Counted from the first letter of the stretch, positions 55,601-64,000 are shown. The stretch is 64,000 nucleotides of DNA from Paucibacter sp. DJ2R-2 (GCF_025717675.1 NZ_JAJIRT010000001.1:372001-436000), one strand, 5' to 3'. The notes: a model not told the origin generated them from the sequence alone. Program-made: numbers and translations.

Positions 55601-56285
55601 GGCCCGCCGCAGCGCCCACCTGACGGCCTACCAGAACAGCGCCTACGCCCAGCGCTACCTGGCCCTGGTGCAGCGCGTGCGCAGCGCCGAAGGCCAGCTG
55701 GGCGAGGCCGGCAAGACCGAGCGCCTCACCAAGGCCGTGGCCCGCTACTACGCGAAGCTGCTGGCCATCAAAGACGAGTACGAAGTGGCGCGCCTCTACA
55801 CCGACGGCCAGTTCGAGCGCGCGATGAAGGAGCAGTTCGAGAACTGGGAGCGCCTGAGCTTCCATCTGGCCCCGCCGCTGATCTCCAAGCCCGGTGCCGA
55901 TGGCCGGGCCAAGAAGATCGAGATGGGCAGCTGGACCTTCCAGGCCTTCAAGCTGCTGGCCAAGTTCAAGGGTTTGCGCGGCGGCGCGCTCGATGTCTTC
56001 GGCAAGACCGAAGAGCGCCGCATGGAGCGCCAGCTGATCCAGGACTACGAAGCCCTGGTGGACGAGCTATTGGCCGGCCTGACAGCCGACAAGCTGGAAG
56101 TCGCCCTGCAGCTGGCTCGCCTGCCCGAACAGATCCGCGGCTACGGCCATGTCAAGCATGCAAACGTGGTGACGGCCCGGGCCAAGCAGAAGGCGCTGCT
56201 GGACCGTTTCCATGGCCGCGTGCAAGAGGCCGCGGTGGCCATGCCGGTGCCGGCCGCGCGGGTCAAGGGCGTGGCGGAGCTGTAA
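52695..56285 (+). CDS. indolepyruvate ferredoxin oxidoreductase family protein (fused IorA/IorB-like)
   Basis: The 1196-residue enzyme oxidatively decarboxylates aryl-pyruvates (from Trp, Phe, Tyr) to acyl-CoA. It carries a TPP-dependent core (NTAGFVSGYRGSPLG near 55-70; GDGTYYHSGYLAI near 511), a cysteine cluster CEGCGDC near 648 with CSCVN-like residues after it, and a gamma-type domain (GVGGTGVVTVGAL near 741). All parts are in one chain, as usual in proteobacteria. It is divergent from Lrp, its probable regulator. Confidence 0.92.
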   Translation: MSSSETQTLSPAAPQEPALRDYKLSDNLAASSGAVFLTGTQALVRLLLAQKAQDESKGLNTAGFVSGYRGSPLGMVDQQLWKAKKFLDAAKVNFLPAINEDLAATACLGVQRVALDPKRTADGVFAMWYGKGPGVDRSGDALKHGNVYGTSKLGGVLVVCGDDHGCVSSSTPHQSDLALQAWHMPIVHPGNVAEYLEFGLYGWALSRFSSTWVGFKAISEVVESGMTVDLDSVPLDFELPVDHKPPVDLHIRAVDLPSLELETRLEHKLNAVKAFAKLNSIDKHIVVSPRATLGIVTVGKAHYDFMEVLRRLDLDPNALAAAGVRVYKVGLVFPLESSRMSEFAQGLTDMLVIEEKAPVVERQIKELLYHLPDAQRPRVVGKTDEHGQAVLSALGELRPSRIMNTVADWLARLNPALDRRHLVVDFLTPCLLSNAADGVRRQPYFCSGCPHNTSTKLPEGSRALAGIGCHFMASWMERGTSGLIQMGAEGVDWAAHSRFTTEKHVFQNLGDGTYYHSGYLAIRQAIAAKTNITYKILYNDAVAMTGGQPVDGQTSVPQIARQVEAEGVKRLVVVSDEPQKYQGHENLFPPGTSFHDRSELDAVQRELREIEGVTVLIYDQTCAAEKRRRRKKKEFYDPPKRIFINEQVCEGCGDCGQASNCLSVVPVETDFGRKRVIEQSSCNKDFSCVNGFCPSFVSVHGAQLKKRAGAGYTPADLARELAAIGSPKPWNWTGPFDLLVTGVGGTGVVTVGALISMAAHLERKQASVLDFMGFAQKGGSVLSFVRVAPTQDLLNQVRIDTQQADVLLACDMVVGASPDALGTVKPGRTVILANTHELPTAAFVRNPDASLQADSLLAKMQHAVGGDAGLMSTIDAQAIAQELMGDTMPSNIIMLGACWQRGLVPLSEASLMRAMELNGVAVVGNKTAFALGRLAIAAPEALRRLAGRNAQSVVQVLNFDKLDGPDGLLARRSAHLTAYQNSAYAQRYLALVQRVRSAEGQLGEAGKTERLTKAVARYYAKLLAIKDEYEVARLYTDGQFERAMKEQFENWERLSFHLAPPLISKPGADGRAKKIEMGSWTFQAFKLLAKFKGLRGGALDVFGKTEERRMERQLIQDYEALVDELLAGLTADKLEVALQLARLPEQIRGYGHVKHANVVTARAKQKALLDRFHGRVQEAAVAMPVPAARVKGVAEL

Positions 56286-56355
56286 GCAAGACTTCACAGG
56301 CACCCGGGACAAGTCCGCTTGAGGCGGGCTGCATTTGGGCTTAGGGTGGGCGCAG

Positions 56356-57186
56356 ATGTTGCCGAACCAGACTCGCTCCACCACCCTCACCCCTTGCCCG
56401 CCCTACCGGCAAAGGCTGCTGCTGGCAGCTGCGCTGGTGGCTGCGGCCTGGGGAACAGCAGCGCTCGCACAAGGCAGCGCAGCGCCGGCGAACAGCCAGG
56501 TCGGCAGCCAGCCAGCCGTGCGGGTCTGCGTGGGCGACTTCCCGCCCTACAACAGCCCGCGCCTGCCGCGCATGGGCCCCATCTTCGATCTGGCGCAGCA
56601 AGCGTTCCAGCGCGTGGGCTACACCATGCAAGCCGAATTCATGCCCTGGGCCCGCATCCTCAAGGAAGGCGAAGAAGGGCGCTGCCTGATTCTGGGCATT
56701 TGGCGCAATGCCACGCGTGACCAGCTTTTCGACTACAGCTCGCCCCTGGTCGAGCAGGAGCTGGGCTTCTTCGTCAAGCGCGGCAGCCAACAAATGACTC
56801 ATAACGCCGAATCCTTGCGGCGCCTGCGCATCGGCGTTGAACGCGGCAGCTATCTGCCCGAGCTCTTGCGCGACCCTGGCCTGCAACTCGACCTGGCCAG
56901 CGCCCTGAACAGCAATTTGCGCAAACTGGCCAAGGACCGGATCGACCTGGCCTTCGGTGCCAAGGATGCCGGGCTCTATATGCTCGCCAAGGAACCTGAG
57001 CTGCGGGCGCGTATCGACTGGCTGGCACCGGGCTTGGAAAGCAAGCCCACCTATCTGGCCTTCAGCCGCCGCGACCCGCAGGCCGAGGCCTTGCGCAGCG
57101 CCTTCGAACAAGGGCTGGCGGCCATGAAGGCAGACGGCAGCTACCGGCGCCTGCTCAAGGCCGCAGGGCTCAGCCCTCTGCCCTGA
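56356..57186 (+). CDS. periplasmic substrate-binding protein, SBP_bac_3 family (orphan)
   Basis: The 276-residue product has a signal peptide and then a family-3 binding fold (VRVCVGDFPPYNSPRLPRMGPIFDLAQQAF and RIGVERGSYLPELL). No transporter genes are next to it. It resembles the protein at 920-1741 in fold and domain order. The ligand is unknown. ATG 56356 is used; a GTG-like start lies 21 bp upstream. Confidence 0.83.
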   Translation: MLPNQTRSTTLTPCPPYRQRLLLAAALVAAAWGTAALAQGSAAPANSQVGSQPAVRVCVGDFPPYNSPRLPRMGPIFDLAQQAFQRVGYTMQAEFMPWARILKEGEEGRCLILGIWRNATRDQLFDYSSPLVEQELGFFVKRGSQQMTHNAESLRRLRIGVERGSYLPELLRDPGLQLDLASALNSNLRKLAKDRIDLAFGAKDAGLYMLAKEPELRARIDWLAPGLESKPTYLAFSRRDPQAEALRSAFEQGLAAMKADGSYRRLLKAAGLSPLP

Positions 57187-57192
57187 ACGAAC

Positions 57193-57852
57193 TTAGATCA
57201 GACCCTTGAACGGGCCGCTGGCGAGCCAGCGCTCGATCTGCGCCTGGCGGTCATTGCCCCAGAAGGCTTCGCCGTCGACGATGAAGTAAGGTGCGCCGAA
57301 CACGCCGGCGGCGATCGCGGCGCTGTTGACGGCCTTGAGCCGATCTTTCCAGACCGGGTCGCTCCAGGCGCGCTCGGCCGCGTCGGCATCGAGGCCGCTC
57401 TGTGCCGCCAAAGCCTTGAGCTGCGCGGCATCATCAAGAGCCACGCCGCGCGTGAAATAGGCACGCAGGCCGGCGCGCGCCCAGGCCACAGCGGCCGCCG
57501 GGCCCTGTGTTTCATGCAGCCACCAGAACACACGGGCGGCATTCTGCGTGGCGATGGGGAAGCGCTCGGGCTGCTGGTAGGGCAAGCCGGCAAAGGCGGC
57601 CGAGCGGGCGAAATCACGAAACGCGTAATCGCGCTTGAGCGGGTGCTCGACCTGGGGTTTGAGTTCGGCGGCCTGAAAGGTCACGCCCAGCAAGATGGCA
57701 TGCCATTGCACGCGCCGGCCGTGCCGTGCGGCCACGGCCTCCACCCACTCGGACGCGATGTAGCTGTAGGGCGAGGAAAAATCGAAATAGAAATGCAGCG
57801 GGCCTTTTTGCATGGCCTGCGCGGAACGTTCGGGCAAGGTGGATTCAAGCAT
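57193..57852 (-). CDS. 2-hydroxychromene-2-carboxylate isomerase-like (DsbA-family) protein
   Basis: The 219-residue protein belongs to the DsbA-like thioredoxin superfamily: LHFYFDFSSPYSYIASEWVEA at the N-terminus and GVFGAPYFIVDGEAFWGNDRQ near the C-terminus, both signatures of HCCA isomerases from naphthalene-type aromatic degradation and related glutathione enzymes. The active-site serine in SSPYSY is present. Several starts are possible (57870, 57852, 57813). No other aromatic degradation gene is adjacent. Confidence 0.87.
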   Translation of the reverse strand: MLESTLPERSAQAMQKGPLHFYFDFSSPYSYIASEWVEAVAARHGRRVQWHAILLGVTFQAAELKPQVEHPLKRDYAFRDFARSAAFAGLPYQQPERFPIATQNAARVFWWLHETQGPAAAVAWARAGLRAYFTRGVALDDAAQLKALAAQSGLDADAAERAWSDPVWKDRLKAVNSAAIAAGVFGAPYFIVDGEAFWGNDRQAQIERWLASGPFKGLI

Positions 57853-57939
57853 GAAGCAACCATAGACCATCTGCTGCGGCCTTGGCAGCCTGGCTTACCT
57901 GGATGCGGCGAGCGCGGTGCGGGCTGCGCCCACACGGCG

Positions 57940-60900
57940 TCAGCGCTGGGTATTGGCGCGCGCCAGGTAGAACGCGCCCCAGTAAAAGGGGTGTGATTGC
58001 CCGCCCGACTGGGCCAGGAACGCGCGCTGCGCCGACTGCAGGGCGCGGGCGCTGTCGCCGTGGCGCCGTAAGGCGGCGTAGAAGTTGCGCATCCAGCGCC
58101 GCGTGGCCGCGTCGTCCACGCTCCAGAGGCTGGACAAGACCTCGCTGGCCCCAGCCTGCAGCAGGCTGGCATTGAGCCCGGCCACCTCGGCGCCCGAACC
58201 ATCATCGCCACCGCCCAGGCCCGTCGAACAGGCTGACAGCGTCACCAACTGGGTGTGAGTGAAAGGCATGCGGGCCAACTCGGCCAGGTGCAGGCGCTGC
58301 CCGTCACCGAGGCGCAGCCAGGACCGGGACATCACGCCCGGCCGCAGGGTGAAGTGGGTGCCCAGATGCAGCAGGCCACCGGCACGCGCTTGGGCTGCCA
58401 ACTGCAACTCGTCTTGCAAAGTGCGCTGGGTGAAGCTCGCATCGAGCCAGCCCTGGCCGCGCCACAGGCCCGGGCCACTCAGGCAGGCACTGCTGCCGAG
58501 GCCCTCGATCGGGCCGGCCACCAGCTCGCAGATCTCCTGCACTACTGCAGGCAAAGCCGGCAGGCCGGCCACCGCCTGGCTGCTGCCGAAAGCGCGCAGG
58601 CGCAGCGCAGACAGCCCTGCCTGGCCCGCACCCACTTCACCGCCACCGCCCTCGGGCAGGCGCTGCACCAGGCGCACGCTCTGGCCCAGATAGCCCTCCG
58701 GCCCGCGCAGCAGCCCCAGGGGCAAGTAGCGCAGGGCGCCATCGAGATACACCTCCACTTGCCCGGCCTTGGCGCGGCGAGCGGCACGCAACAGAGGCTC
58801 GCCGAGACGGCGGAACCAGTGGCGCAGCTCCGCATCAACCGGCTCGCGGGCCTCGATCTTGCGCAGCAGCTCGGCCAGCTCCTGGCCGAGCTGGCGCGCC
58901 GGCCAGGCCAGCTCCAGCTGCGACTGCCCGCCGGCGTGGATCATCAGCAAGCTCAGGCGCTCCTGGCCGGAAATGCTCCAGACCTCCAGCACGCCCCGCG
59001 ACGGGCGCTGCTTGGCCGTGGCCTGGAGACGCTGGGCCGCGCTGCTTGGCTTGGGTGCCGTGGCGAGCAAGGCCTGCTGCAACCATTGTTGCCACTGCTG
59101 CAATTTGAGCGCCTCGTTCTCGCGCTGGGCCCGCCAGTGCAGCTGAGCCTGGGCCAAACGACGCGGGCTCAGCACTTCGCCAGCGCTGCCCAAGGACGGC
59201 ATCCGCTCCGCGCCGACGCGCTCCGGGCCGGCCGCGCTCGGGCTCTGCTGCAGCAGCGCTTCAGGTGCACGCAGGCGCGCAGAGCGGCGCACGCGCAGTT
59301 GGCCATCGCTGAATTCATCGAGCTCCACGGCCGACCAGTCGCGCAGCACGTCTTGCGCCTCGGCGATGCGGCCTGAGCGCGCCAGCCAAGCGGCCTGGTC
59401 GCGGTAGACCGAGGACAGTTCCTGGACAAAGCCGCGTTCCTGGCCCGGGCGCTTGCCGCGCAGGTCCTGGCGCATCAGCTCGATCTGGTCCAGGCTCTGG
59501 CGGCCGAGCTGCAAGGCCAGGTCTTCGCGGCCGCGCTGGGCCCAGTGGCGAGCCAAGCCATGCAGGTTGTCCCACAGCGGCAGGGGCGCGGCATGACTCT
59601 CGGCCGCGGCCAGGCCACGCAGGTGGTGATCAAGCCCGGCGGCCCAGGCCGAGCGGCTGTCCTTCCATTGCGCCAGCACCTTGTGCGCACGCGCTCGGTC
59701 GGCCGGTGGCAGCCCGGCATAGTCGGGGTGCTGGTCCAGGAACTGCTGCAGCTCCTCGCAAGCCGGCAGCGGCGCTTGAGTCGCGCCCGGCTGCGCCACG
59801 GCCGCCCGGCAGCGTCCTCCATAGGCCTCCAGCAGCAAGGACGGCGTGTCGCCGACGATCTGTCGCAAGGCCTGCATGGCCGCGTCGTAATCGCGGTAGG
59901 CCAGGCCGGGCTGGCCCAGCTGCATCTGCACCGCTGCATGGCTGAGCAACAAACGCGAGCGCCAATAGCCCAGATCGCTGCGCCCCTCGCTGAGGGACAG
60001 CAGAGGCGCCAGCAGCTCGCGCGCACGCCGAGCTTGGCCCAGCTTTTGCCAGAGCACCGATTGCAGATGGCGTGCGCGGATCAGTCGCGCCAGGCCCACC
60101 GTGCCAGCGCTGTCCGGGCCGAGCATGGCGTCAATGGCTTCGCTGACGGCCAAGGCTTCGCCCAACTGGCCCTGGGTCATGCGCAGGTTCAGCAAGCTCA
60201 CACGGTAGGGCAGCAGGCGCGGGCTGTTGGCACCGAAGGTGGTTTCGGCCAAAGCCACGGCGCGCAATGCCAGCGCCAGCGCTTCATCGACACGAGCGTA
60301 GTGCAGGTAATTGGAGGCCAGGTTGTGGAACACACCCAACTGCGCCGAGGGGTTGGCGTCGGGGTGGCGCTCGATGATGCGCAGCGCGTCCTCCAGGGCC
60401 TGCTGCGAACGGTCCATCAGTTCCATCTGCCCGTAAATCGCCGCCAGCGAAGCCAGCGCATCCAGCATATCGGGCGACTCGCCTCGGCCCATTTGACGCA
60501 GCAGCTCCGCCTCCTGCTCGGCATAGCCCACGGCCACAGCCAGCCGATCCTGGGCATGGCTGACCACGGTGCGCAGGTTCAAGACCTCACCCATCAGGGC
60601 ACTGACCGCCAGGCCCTGGCCTTGCAGCAAGGCCGCGGCCTCGCTCAAGCTCGCCTCGCTGCGTTCCACCCAGCCCGGCGCCTGGCGGCGCCAGCTGGCG
60701 GTGATCTCCAGCACGCGCAGCTGGGCCCACATGACATCGCGGTCGGCCCCGCCCGTCGGCAGCGCCAGCGCCAAAGGCAAGGCCTCCGCCACCAGGGGCA
60801 CGGCCTCGTCGCGCGCCGCGCGGTCCAGGGCGGCGCGCGCGGCCAGCATCAAGAACCAGACCCTCGCTTCTGCAAAAACGGCAAGGCCCGCTGCGGGTTC

Positions 60901-61233
60901 CAGCGCAGCCAGACTCCGACCCAGCGGGTCGCTGAACGGCCGCTCCAACAACTGCCAGGCCATGCGCGCCTGCTGCAGGGCGACGGCCAAGGCTGCAGGC
61001 TCGGACGGCGGCCGAGCGCAAATCCGGGCCAAGGCCTGCTCGGGTTCGCGCAAGAGCTGTTCGAGCAGCGGCAGGCTGGCCTCAACCGCTGCAGGCGCAG
61101 CGTCGCACAGCAGGGCCAAGGCCTGGCGCGCGTCCGCTCCACCGAGGCGTTCGTGGATCGGATCGCTCCAAGCAGGCAGCGCGGTCAAGCCGGCCGCCAG
61201 CAGCCAGCCTCCTGAGAGCAGCCGCAGCCTCAT
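57940..61233 (-). CDS. exported TPR-CHAT domain protein (caspase-like protease)
   Basis: The 1097-residue protein has a signal peptide (about 1-23), a long helical repeat region (tetratricopeptide-like, about 60-640, with paired repeats such as PSAQLGVFHNLASNYLHYARVDEAL) and a C-terminal CHAT domain (about 790-1090). The caspase-like dyad is intact: His about 960 in HLGTHF and Cys about 1002 in LSACSTGLGG. CHAT proteases are caspase relatives used in bacterial regulation and defence. It is the last gene of a sigma factor operon; its ATG overlaps the stop of the membrane protein gene by four bases. Confidence 0.9.
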   Translation of the reverse strand: MRLRLLSGGWLLAAGLTALPAWSDPIHERLGGADARQALALLCDAAPAAVEASLPLLEQLLREPEQALARICARPPSEPAALAVALQQARMAWQLLERPFSDPLGRSLAALEPAAGLAVFAEARVWFLMLAARAALDRAARDEAVPLVAEALPLALALPTGGADRDVMWAQLRVLEITASWRRQAPGWVERSEASLSEAAALLQGQGLAVSALMGEVLNLRTVVSHAQDRLAVAVGYAEQEAELLRQMGRGESPDMLDALASLAAIYGQMELMDRSQQALEDALRIIERHPDANPSAQLGVFHNLASNYLHYARVDEALALALRAVALAETTFGANSPRLLPYRVSLLNLRMTQGQLGEALAVSEAIDAMLGPDSAGTVGLARLIRARHLQSVLWQKLGQARRARELLAPLLSLSEGRSDLGYWRSRLLLSHAAVQMQLGQPGLAYRDYDAAMQALRQIVGDTPSLLLEAYGGRCRAAVAQPGATQAPLPACEELQQFLDQHPDYAGLPPADRARAHKVLAQWKDSRSAWAAGLDHHLRGLAAAESHAAPLPLWDNLHGLARHWAQRGREDLALQLGRQSLDQIELMRQDLRGKRPGQERGFVQELSSVYRDQAAWLARSGRIAEAQDVLRDWSAVELDEFSDGQLRVRRSARLRAPEALLQQSPSAAGPERVGAERMPSLGSAGEVLSPRRLAQAQLHWRAQRENEALKLQQWQQWLQQALLATAPKPSSAAQRLQATAKQRPSRGVLEVWSISGQERLSLLMIHAGGQSQLELAWPARQLGQELAELLRKIEAREPVDAELRHWFRRLGEPLLRAARRAKAGQVEVYLDGALRYLPLGLLRGPEGYLGQSVRLVQRLPEGGGGEVGAGQAGLSALRLRAFGSSQAVAGLPALPAVVQEICELVAGPIEGLGSSACLSGPGLWRGQGWLDASFTQRTLQDELQLAAQARAGGLLHLGTHFTLRPGVMSRSWLRLGDGQRLHLAELARMPFTHTQLVTLSACSTGLGGGDDGSGAEVAGLNASLLQAGASEVLSSLWSVDDAATRRWMRNFYAALRRHGDSARALQSAQRAFLAQSGGQSHPFYWGAFYLARANTQR

Positions 61234-61937
61234 GGCTGGGTCGGCGCCGGGCCAGCGCTCAGTTCCAGCATCAACACGCCATCGGCCGGCCAGGGGATGC
61301 CTCGGCGCTTCAGAATCGCCTGCACCGCAGGCTGGCGCTCGGCGGGCAGTCCGCTCAACTCCACATCCAGGCCCAAACGGCCCAGGCGTTCATAACGCCG
61401 CAGCTCCAGGCCCTGGGCCTGCAGATCGGTCGCCAGGGACTCGCGCCAAGCCTGTGGGTCGGGGACGCGCAGCTGCAACACACCGTCGCTGCCCCGCCTT
61501 GCTCCACCCGTCTCGCCACCCGCCACCCCACCGCTGGCCGCAGCCGGCGCCCCATCTTCAGCTGACCAGGGGCTCTGGGTGGGCAAGCCCAGCCACACCA
61601 GCAAGCTCAGGGCCAGAGCCCCGGAGAACGCACCGCCCCAACGCCAGGCAGGTGCTTGCCAGACGCTGCGCAGGGCTTCGCGCCAGGCTTGGCAGAGTCG
61701 GCAGCCCGAAGCTCGGAACAGTCCTTCGTGTTCAGCCTGCGCGAGCAGCACTTCCAGCTCACGCGGCGACAGAGCCGGCTGTTCGGCGACGGTGGCAGAC
61801 AGCGCACGCTGCAGACACTGCCCTTCGGAATGAGCCGACTTTCCCAAGCCCGACTCTGCTGCCTGGCCGCGCAGACCGCGCAGCCAGGCAGCCAGTTCAG
61901 CCTCTTGCGCGGGGTTCAAGGGTTCACGGTCAGACAT
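61230..61937 (-). CDS. single-pass membrane protein, putative anti-sigma-like factor
   Basis: The 235-residue protein has a cytoplasmic N-terminal half of about 95 residues (helical, with GCRLCQAW), one transmembrane helix (about 102-122) and an exported C-terminal domain (GVLQLRVPDPQAWRESLATDL...). Location between an ECF sigma gene (one-base overlap) and the CHAT gene (four-base overlap) suggests an anti-sigma factor that senses an envelope signal, but no known anti-sigma motif is clear. Confidence 0.72.
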   Translation of the reverse strand: MSDREPLNPAQEAELAAWLRGLRGQAAESGLGKSAHSEGQCLQRALSATVAEQPALSPRELEVLLAQAEHEGLFRASGCRLCQAWREALRSVWQAPAWRWGGAFSGALALSLLVWLGLPTQSPWSAEDGAPAAASGGVAGGETGGARRGSDGVLQLRVPDPQAWRESLATDLQAQGLELRRYERLGRLGLDVELSGLPAERQPAVQAILKRRGIPWPADGVLMLELSAGPAPTQP

Positions 61938-62536
61938 CAGCCTTCTCCCCCGGCCACCTGGGCATACCAGGGAGCCAGATAGTGCCGCGCCTTGCGACGG
62001 CATTGGTACAGGTACTGTCGCGTGGCCTGCGGCGTGCGGTTGAGCAAACGGGCCACGTCCTCGATGCAGAGCTCGTCCTCGGCGATCCAGCGGATCACCG
62101 CGGCCGCCTCGGGGTCGGCCTCGCGAAAGCGCGCCTCACACTCGCGGTAGCGCTCCAGAGCCAGGCGCGAAGCGGTCAATGCCTCGGGCCCGGGCAGCTC
62201 ATCCGGCATTGCAGCGTCAGGCTCCTCGTCCAAAGCTGGCAAGGAGGCGCTGCTGGGCAGGCGAGCCGCGCTGGCACGCAACTCGTCGATGGCCACCGAG
62301 CGGGCGACACGCTTGAGCCAGGGAAATAGCTCGGAATCTCCACGGTAGCTGGCGCAGGACTTCCAGATCCGCAGCAGCGCGTTCTGCAAGGCGTCGCGGG
62401 CCATTTCCGGATCACGCAAACAGAGGCTGCACTCGCGCAGCAAGGCGCGGCCATAGTCCAGGTAAAGCTGGCGAAACGCAAGTCGCATGGGGTCTCCTCC
62501 TTGCGCACAGGCCCGCTTGAACACCTCTCGCTCCAT
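61937..62536 (-). CDS. ECF RNA polymerase sigma factor
   Basis: The 199-residue protein has sigma region 2 (FRQLYLDYGRALLRECSLCL then DALQNALLRIWKSCASYRG then FPWLKRVARSVAIDELR) and region 4 (RWIAEDELCIEDVARLLNRTPQATRQYLYQCR). Between them is an acidic Ala/Pro linker. It is first in the operon and probably directs its own transcription. ATG 62536 is used; 62488 is possible. Confidence 0.9.
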   Translation of the reverse strand: MEREVFKRACAQGGDPMRLAFRQLYLDYGRALLRECSLCLRDPEMARDALQNALLRIWKSCASYRGDSELFPWLKRVARSVAIDELRASAARLPSSASLPALDEEPDAAMPDELPGPEALTASRLALERYRECEARFREADPEAAAVIRWIAEDELCIEDVARLLNRTPQATRQYLYQCRRKARHYLAPWYAQVAGGEG

Positions 62537-62812
62537 GCTGTCGATCGCTTCCGTGCATGTTGTAACAAAGTAAGTCTAACGAGCGATTGCGACAGATTTC
62601 CAGTGCAGACCCTGCTTCCCGGGCCTGGAAGCCACAGCCACCCCCCAGAGACGGGGGCGCGGCGAAAACGTCAGGGCTTGACCCTGCGTCTTGATGGAAC
62701 TCAATGACCCGGGAAAACCCCAGGCATTCAGCCCCTGACGAATTCAGGTGCCATCCGTCACTCCATCCATGCCGCCAGGGAGCGGCCTCAGACCTGGCTT
62801 TGGAGGAACCCC
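62537..62812. other. divergent intergenic region of the sigma/CHAT operon
   Basis: These 276 bases separate the sigma gene and the lipoprotein gene and must hold both promoters. A TGTTGTAACAAAG stretch (about 62558-62570) lies near the sigma start. A small hairpin CAGGG-CTTGA-CCCTG (62672-62686) resembles the REP-like motif. No gene is seen. Confidence 0.4.
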
Positions 62813-64000
62813 GTGAACATCCACCCGCTTGCTTCTGCGTTGCCTTCCCGACACGTCCATTCGCGCCGCGGCGGCTGGTGGCTGATGCAGGCTGCCGCCC
62901 TGCTGGCCCTGGCCGGTTGCGCCAGCAACCCGATCCAGCAGATCAAGGACAGCCTCCCTGATTTGCCCTTCGGCGGCAGCGCGCGGGTGAGCAGCCAAAT
63001 GCCCGGCATCGCGCCGCCCCCGCTGGGCCCGGGCGGCAAGGCGCTGGTCAGCGAGGCCTTCATCGAGCAGTTTTTCCAGAAGCGCGTGGTCAGCGGCGAG
63101 GAGCTGCTGTTCGAGCTGATCACCATTCGCCAGACCGCGGGCAAGCTCAAGAGCGGCGCGGGCTTGATGGAGCTGTTGGGCACACAGGAGGCAGCGGCAC
63201 GACCAGGTAGCGCCAACAACATGCAGGCCGTGGCGGCAGGACTCCAGGGCGCCGCCATCAGCGCCGCGCTCAGCACGCTGGAGAGCCAGCTCGACAAGAT
63301 GATCAAGAGCAGCGGTTCCGCCCAGGAACTGGATGAGTACCTGGGCGCATTGCTGGAGGCCAAGCAGGCTCTGGCCGAAGAGAAGATCGAGCTGCCCTCG
63401 AGCTCGGGTCTCGATGCCAAGCAAAAGCGCCGCCTGGTGACCATGGCGGCCATGCTGGTGGCCATGCGCCTGAGCAACAAACAGCTCGATCAGGCGCGCA
63501 AGGACTTTGCCGGCATCGAGGACGACTACCTCAAGCTGATCGAGCGCCGCGAGCAGGCCGCCAGCCTGCTCTACGAGCTGCTGCAGCAAGGCCCGGCCGC
63601 GGCCAAGGCCAGCCAGGCGGCGGGCTTCAGCCGTGCGGATCAGGACTTCCTGGCCCAGCGCCGTGGCAACCTGAGCCTCAAGGAGTTCTCCAATGACATG
63701 GGCGTGCAAAACCTGGCCCTGCGGCTGCTGCGCCAGCGGGATCCGGCGCTCTACGCCGACTACCGCAGCGGTGTGGACCGCAGCAGCAAGCGAACCCAAG
63801 CCTATGTGCGTTCCATGGTGGGCGGCGCCGCCTTCAGCAGCTTGGTCTCGGGCTTCGGACGGCAGCTGCTGCGCCTCTACAAGGACAAGAAGAACGAGGA
63901 AATGCTGGCCGCCCTGCCTCTGGTGCTGGCCTACGGCAACGAGGTCAAGCGGGGCCTGGGCCTGAGTTGGGACGTCACCGCCCAGGGCATCTTCCCCGAC
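62813..64000 (+). CDS. lipoprotein of unknown function (3' end outside window)
   Basis: The visible 396 codons start at GTG 62813, chosen because GGAGG lies six bases upstream. A leader with RR and a hydrophobic core ends in LALAGC (Cys 36), a lipobox. The mature part is helical and charged with several coiled-coil-like segments (ELDEYLGALLEAKQALAEEKIEL) and is open to the last base. I do not recognise the family. It is divergent from the sigma/membrane/CHAT operon and may belong to it functionally. Confidence 0.78.
   Translation, partial: MNIHPLASALPSRHVHSRRGGWWLMQAAALLALAGCASNPIQQIKDSLPDLPFGGSARVSSQMPGIAPPPLGPGGKALVSEAFIEQFFQKRVVSGEELLFELITIRQTAGKLKSGAGLMELLGTQEAAARPGSANNMQAVAAGLQGAAISAALSTLESQLDKMIKSSGSAQELDEYLGALLEAKQALAEEKIELPSSSGLDAKQKRRLVTMAAMLVAMRLSNKQLDQARKDFAGIEDDYLKLIERREQAASLLYELLQQGPAAAKASQAAGFSRADQDFLAQRRGNLSLKEFSNDMGVQNLALRLLRQRDPALYADYRSGVDRSSKRTQAYVRSMVGGAAFSSLVSGFGRQLLRLYKDKKNEEMLAALPLVLAYGNEVKRGLGLSWDVTAQGIFPD

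Overview
The window looks like chromosome of a high-GC betaproteobacterium of the order Burkholderiales, most like the Roseateles/Rubrivivax/Leptothrix group. This is inferred from dense GC-rich genes with strongly G/C-ending codons, a System II CcsB, MsrPQ, a PEP-CTERM-tagged secreted protein, a double-length UvrA, and indolepyruvate oxidoreductase divergent from an Lrp regulator. I see no rRNA, tRNA, CRISPR array, prophage or complete insertion sequence.

Region by region. 1-3.5 kb: the end of ccsB, an orphan periplasmic binding protein, and msrPQ (repair of oxidised periplasmic proteins). 3.5-11.8 kb: an S9 peptidase; an FAD oxidoreductase fused to a dihydroneopterin aldolase (FolB) domain, followed by ttcA; a DUF4136 lipoprotein; glmU; and small proteins. 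11.9-16.6 kb: a degenerate RAYT-type transposase beside a REP-like inverted repeat, a periplasmic thioredoxin, DUF808 and UPF0149 proteins and an AraC regulator. 16.6-23.6 kb: a CGCAGAG-type inverted repeat, a second S9 peptidase with a charged insert, a serine beta-lactamase-like hydrolase and a PEP-CTERM esterase-like protein. 23.6-25.9 kb: a lower-GC islet with two coupled unknown genes; the first, a lipoprotein, is put out of frame with its best start codon by three copies of a 7-bp repeat. 25.8-32.2 kb: the 1912-residue tandem UvrA and a small secreted protein overlapping its stop codon. 32.5-46.9 kb: ordinary chromosomal genes (response regulator, malonyl-CoA synthetase, RbgA/YlqF, porin, MFS, MtfA, CheZ, CBS, diguanylate cyclase, DUF2520, methyltransferase, YjdM, DUF4399). 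47.0-50.2 kb: a second lower-GC islet with a three-gene cassette of unknown function, a truncated, frameshifted Lrp pseudogene related to the intact Lrp 4 kb away, a VOC protein and a secreted unknown. 50.5-57.9 kb: DoxX, a CadC-like membrane regulator, Lrp with divergent indolepyruvate oxidoreductase, a second orphan binding protein and an HCCA isomerase-like protein. 57.9-64 kb: a tight ECF sigma factor / single-pass membrane protein / exported TPR-CHAT protease operon, divergent from a lipoprotein cut by the window end.

The most interesting signals are the sigma-membrane-CHAT operon, the heptanucleotide repeat that may phase-vary a lipoprotein, the FAD-FolB fusion, the RAYT that has lost its HUH motif, and the three-gene cassette in the 47-50 kb islet.
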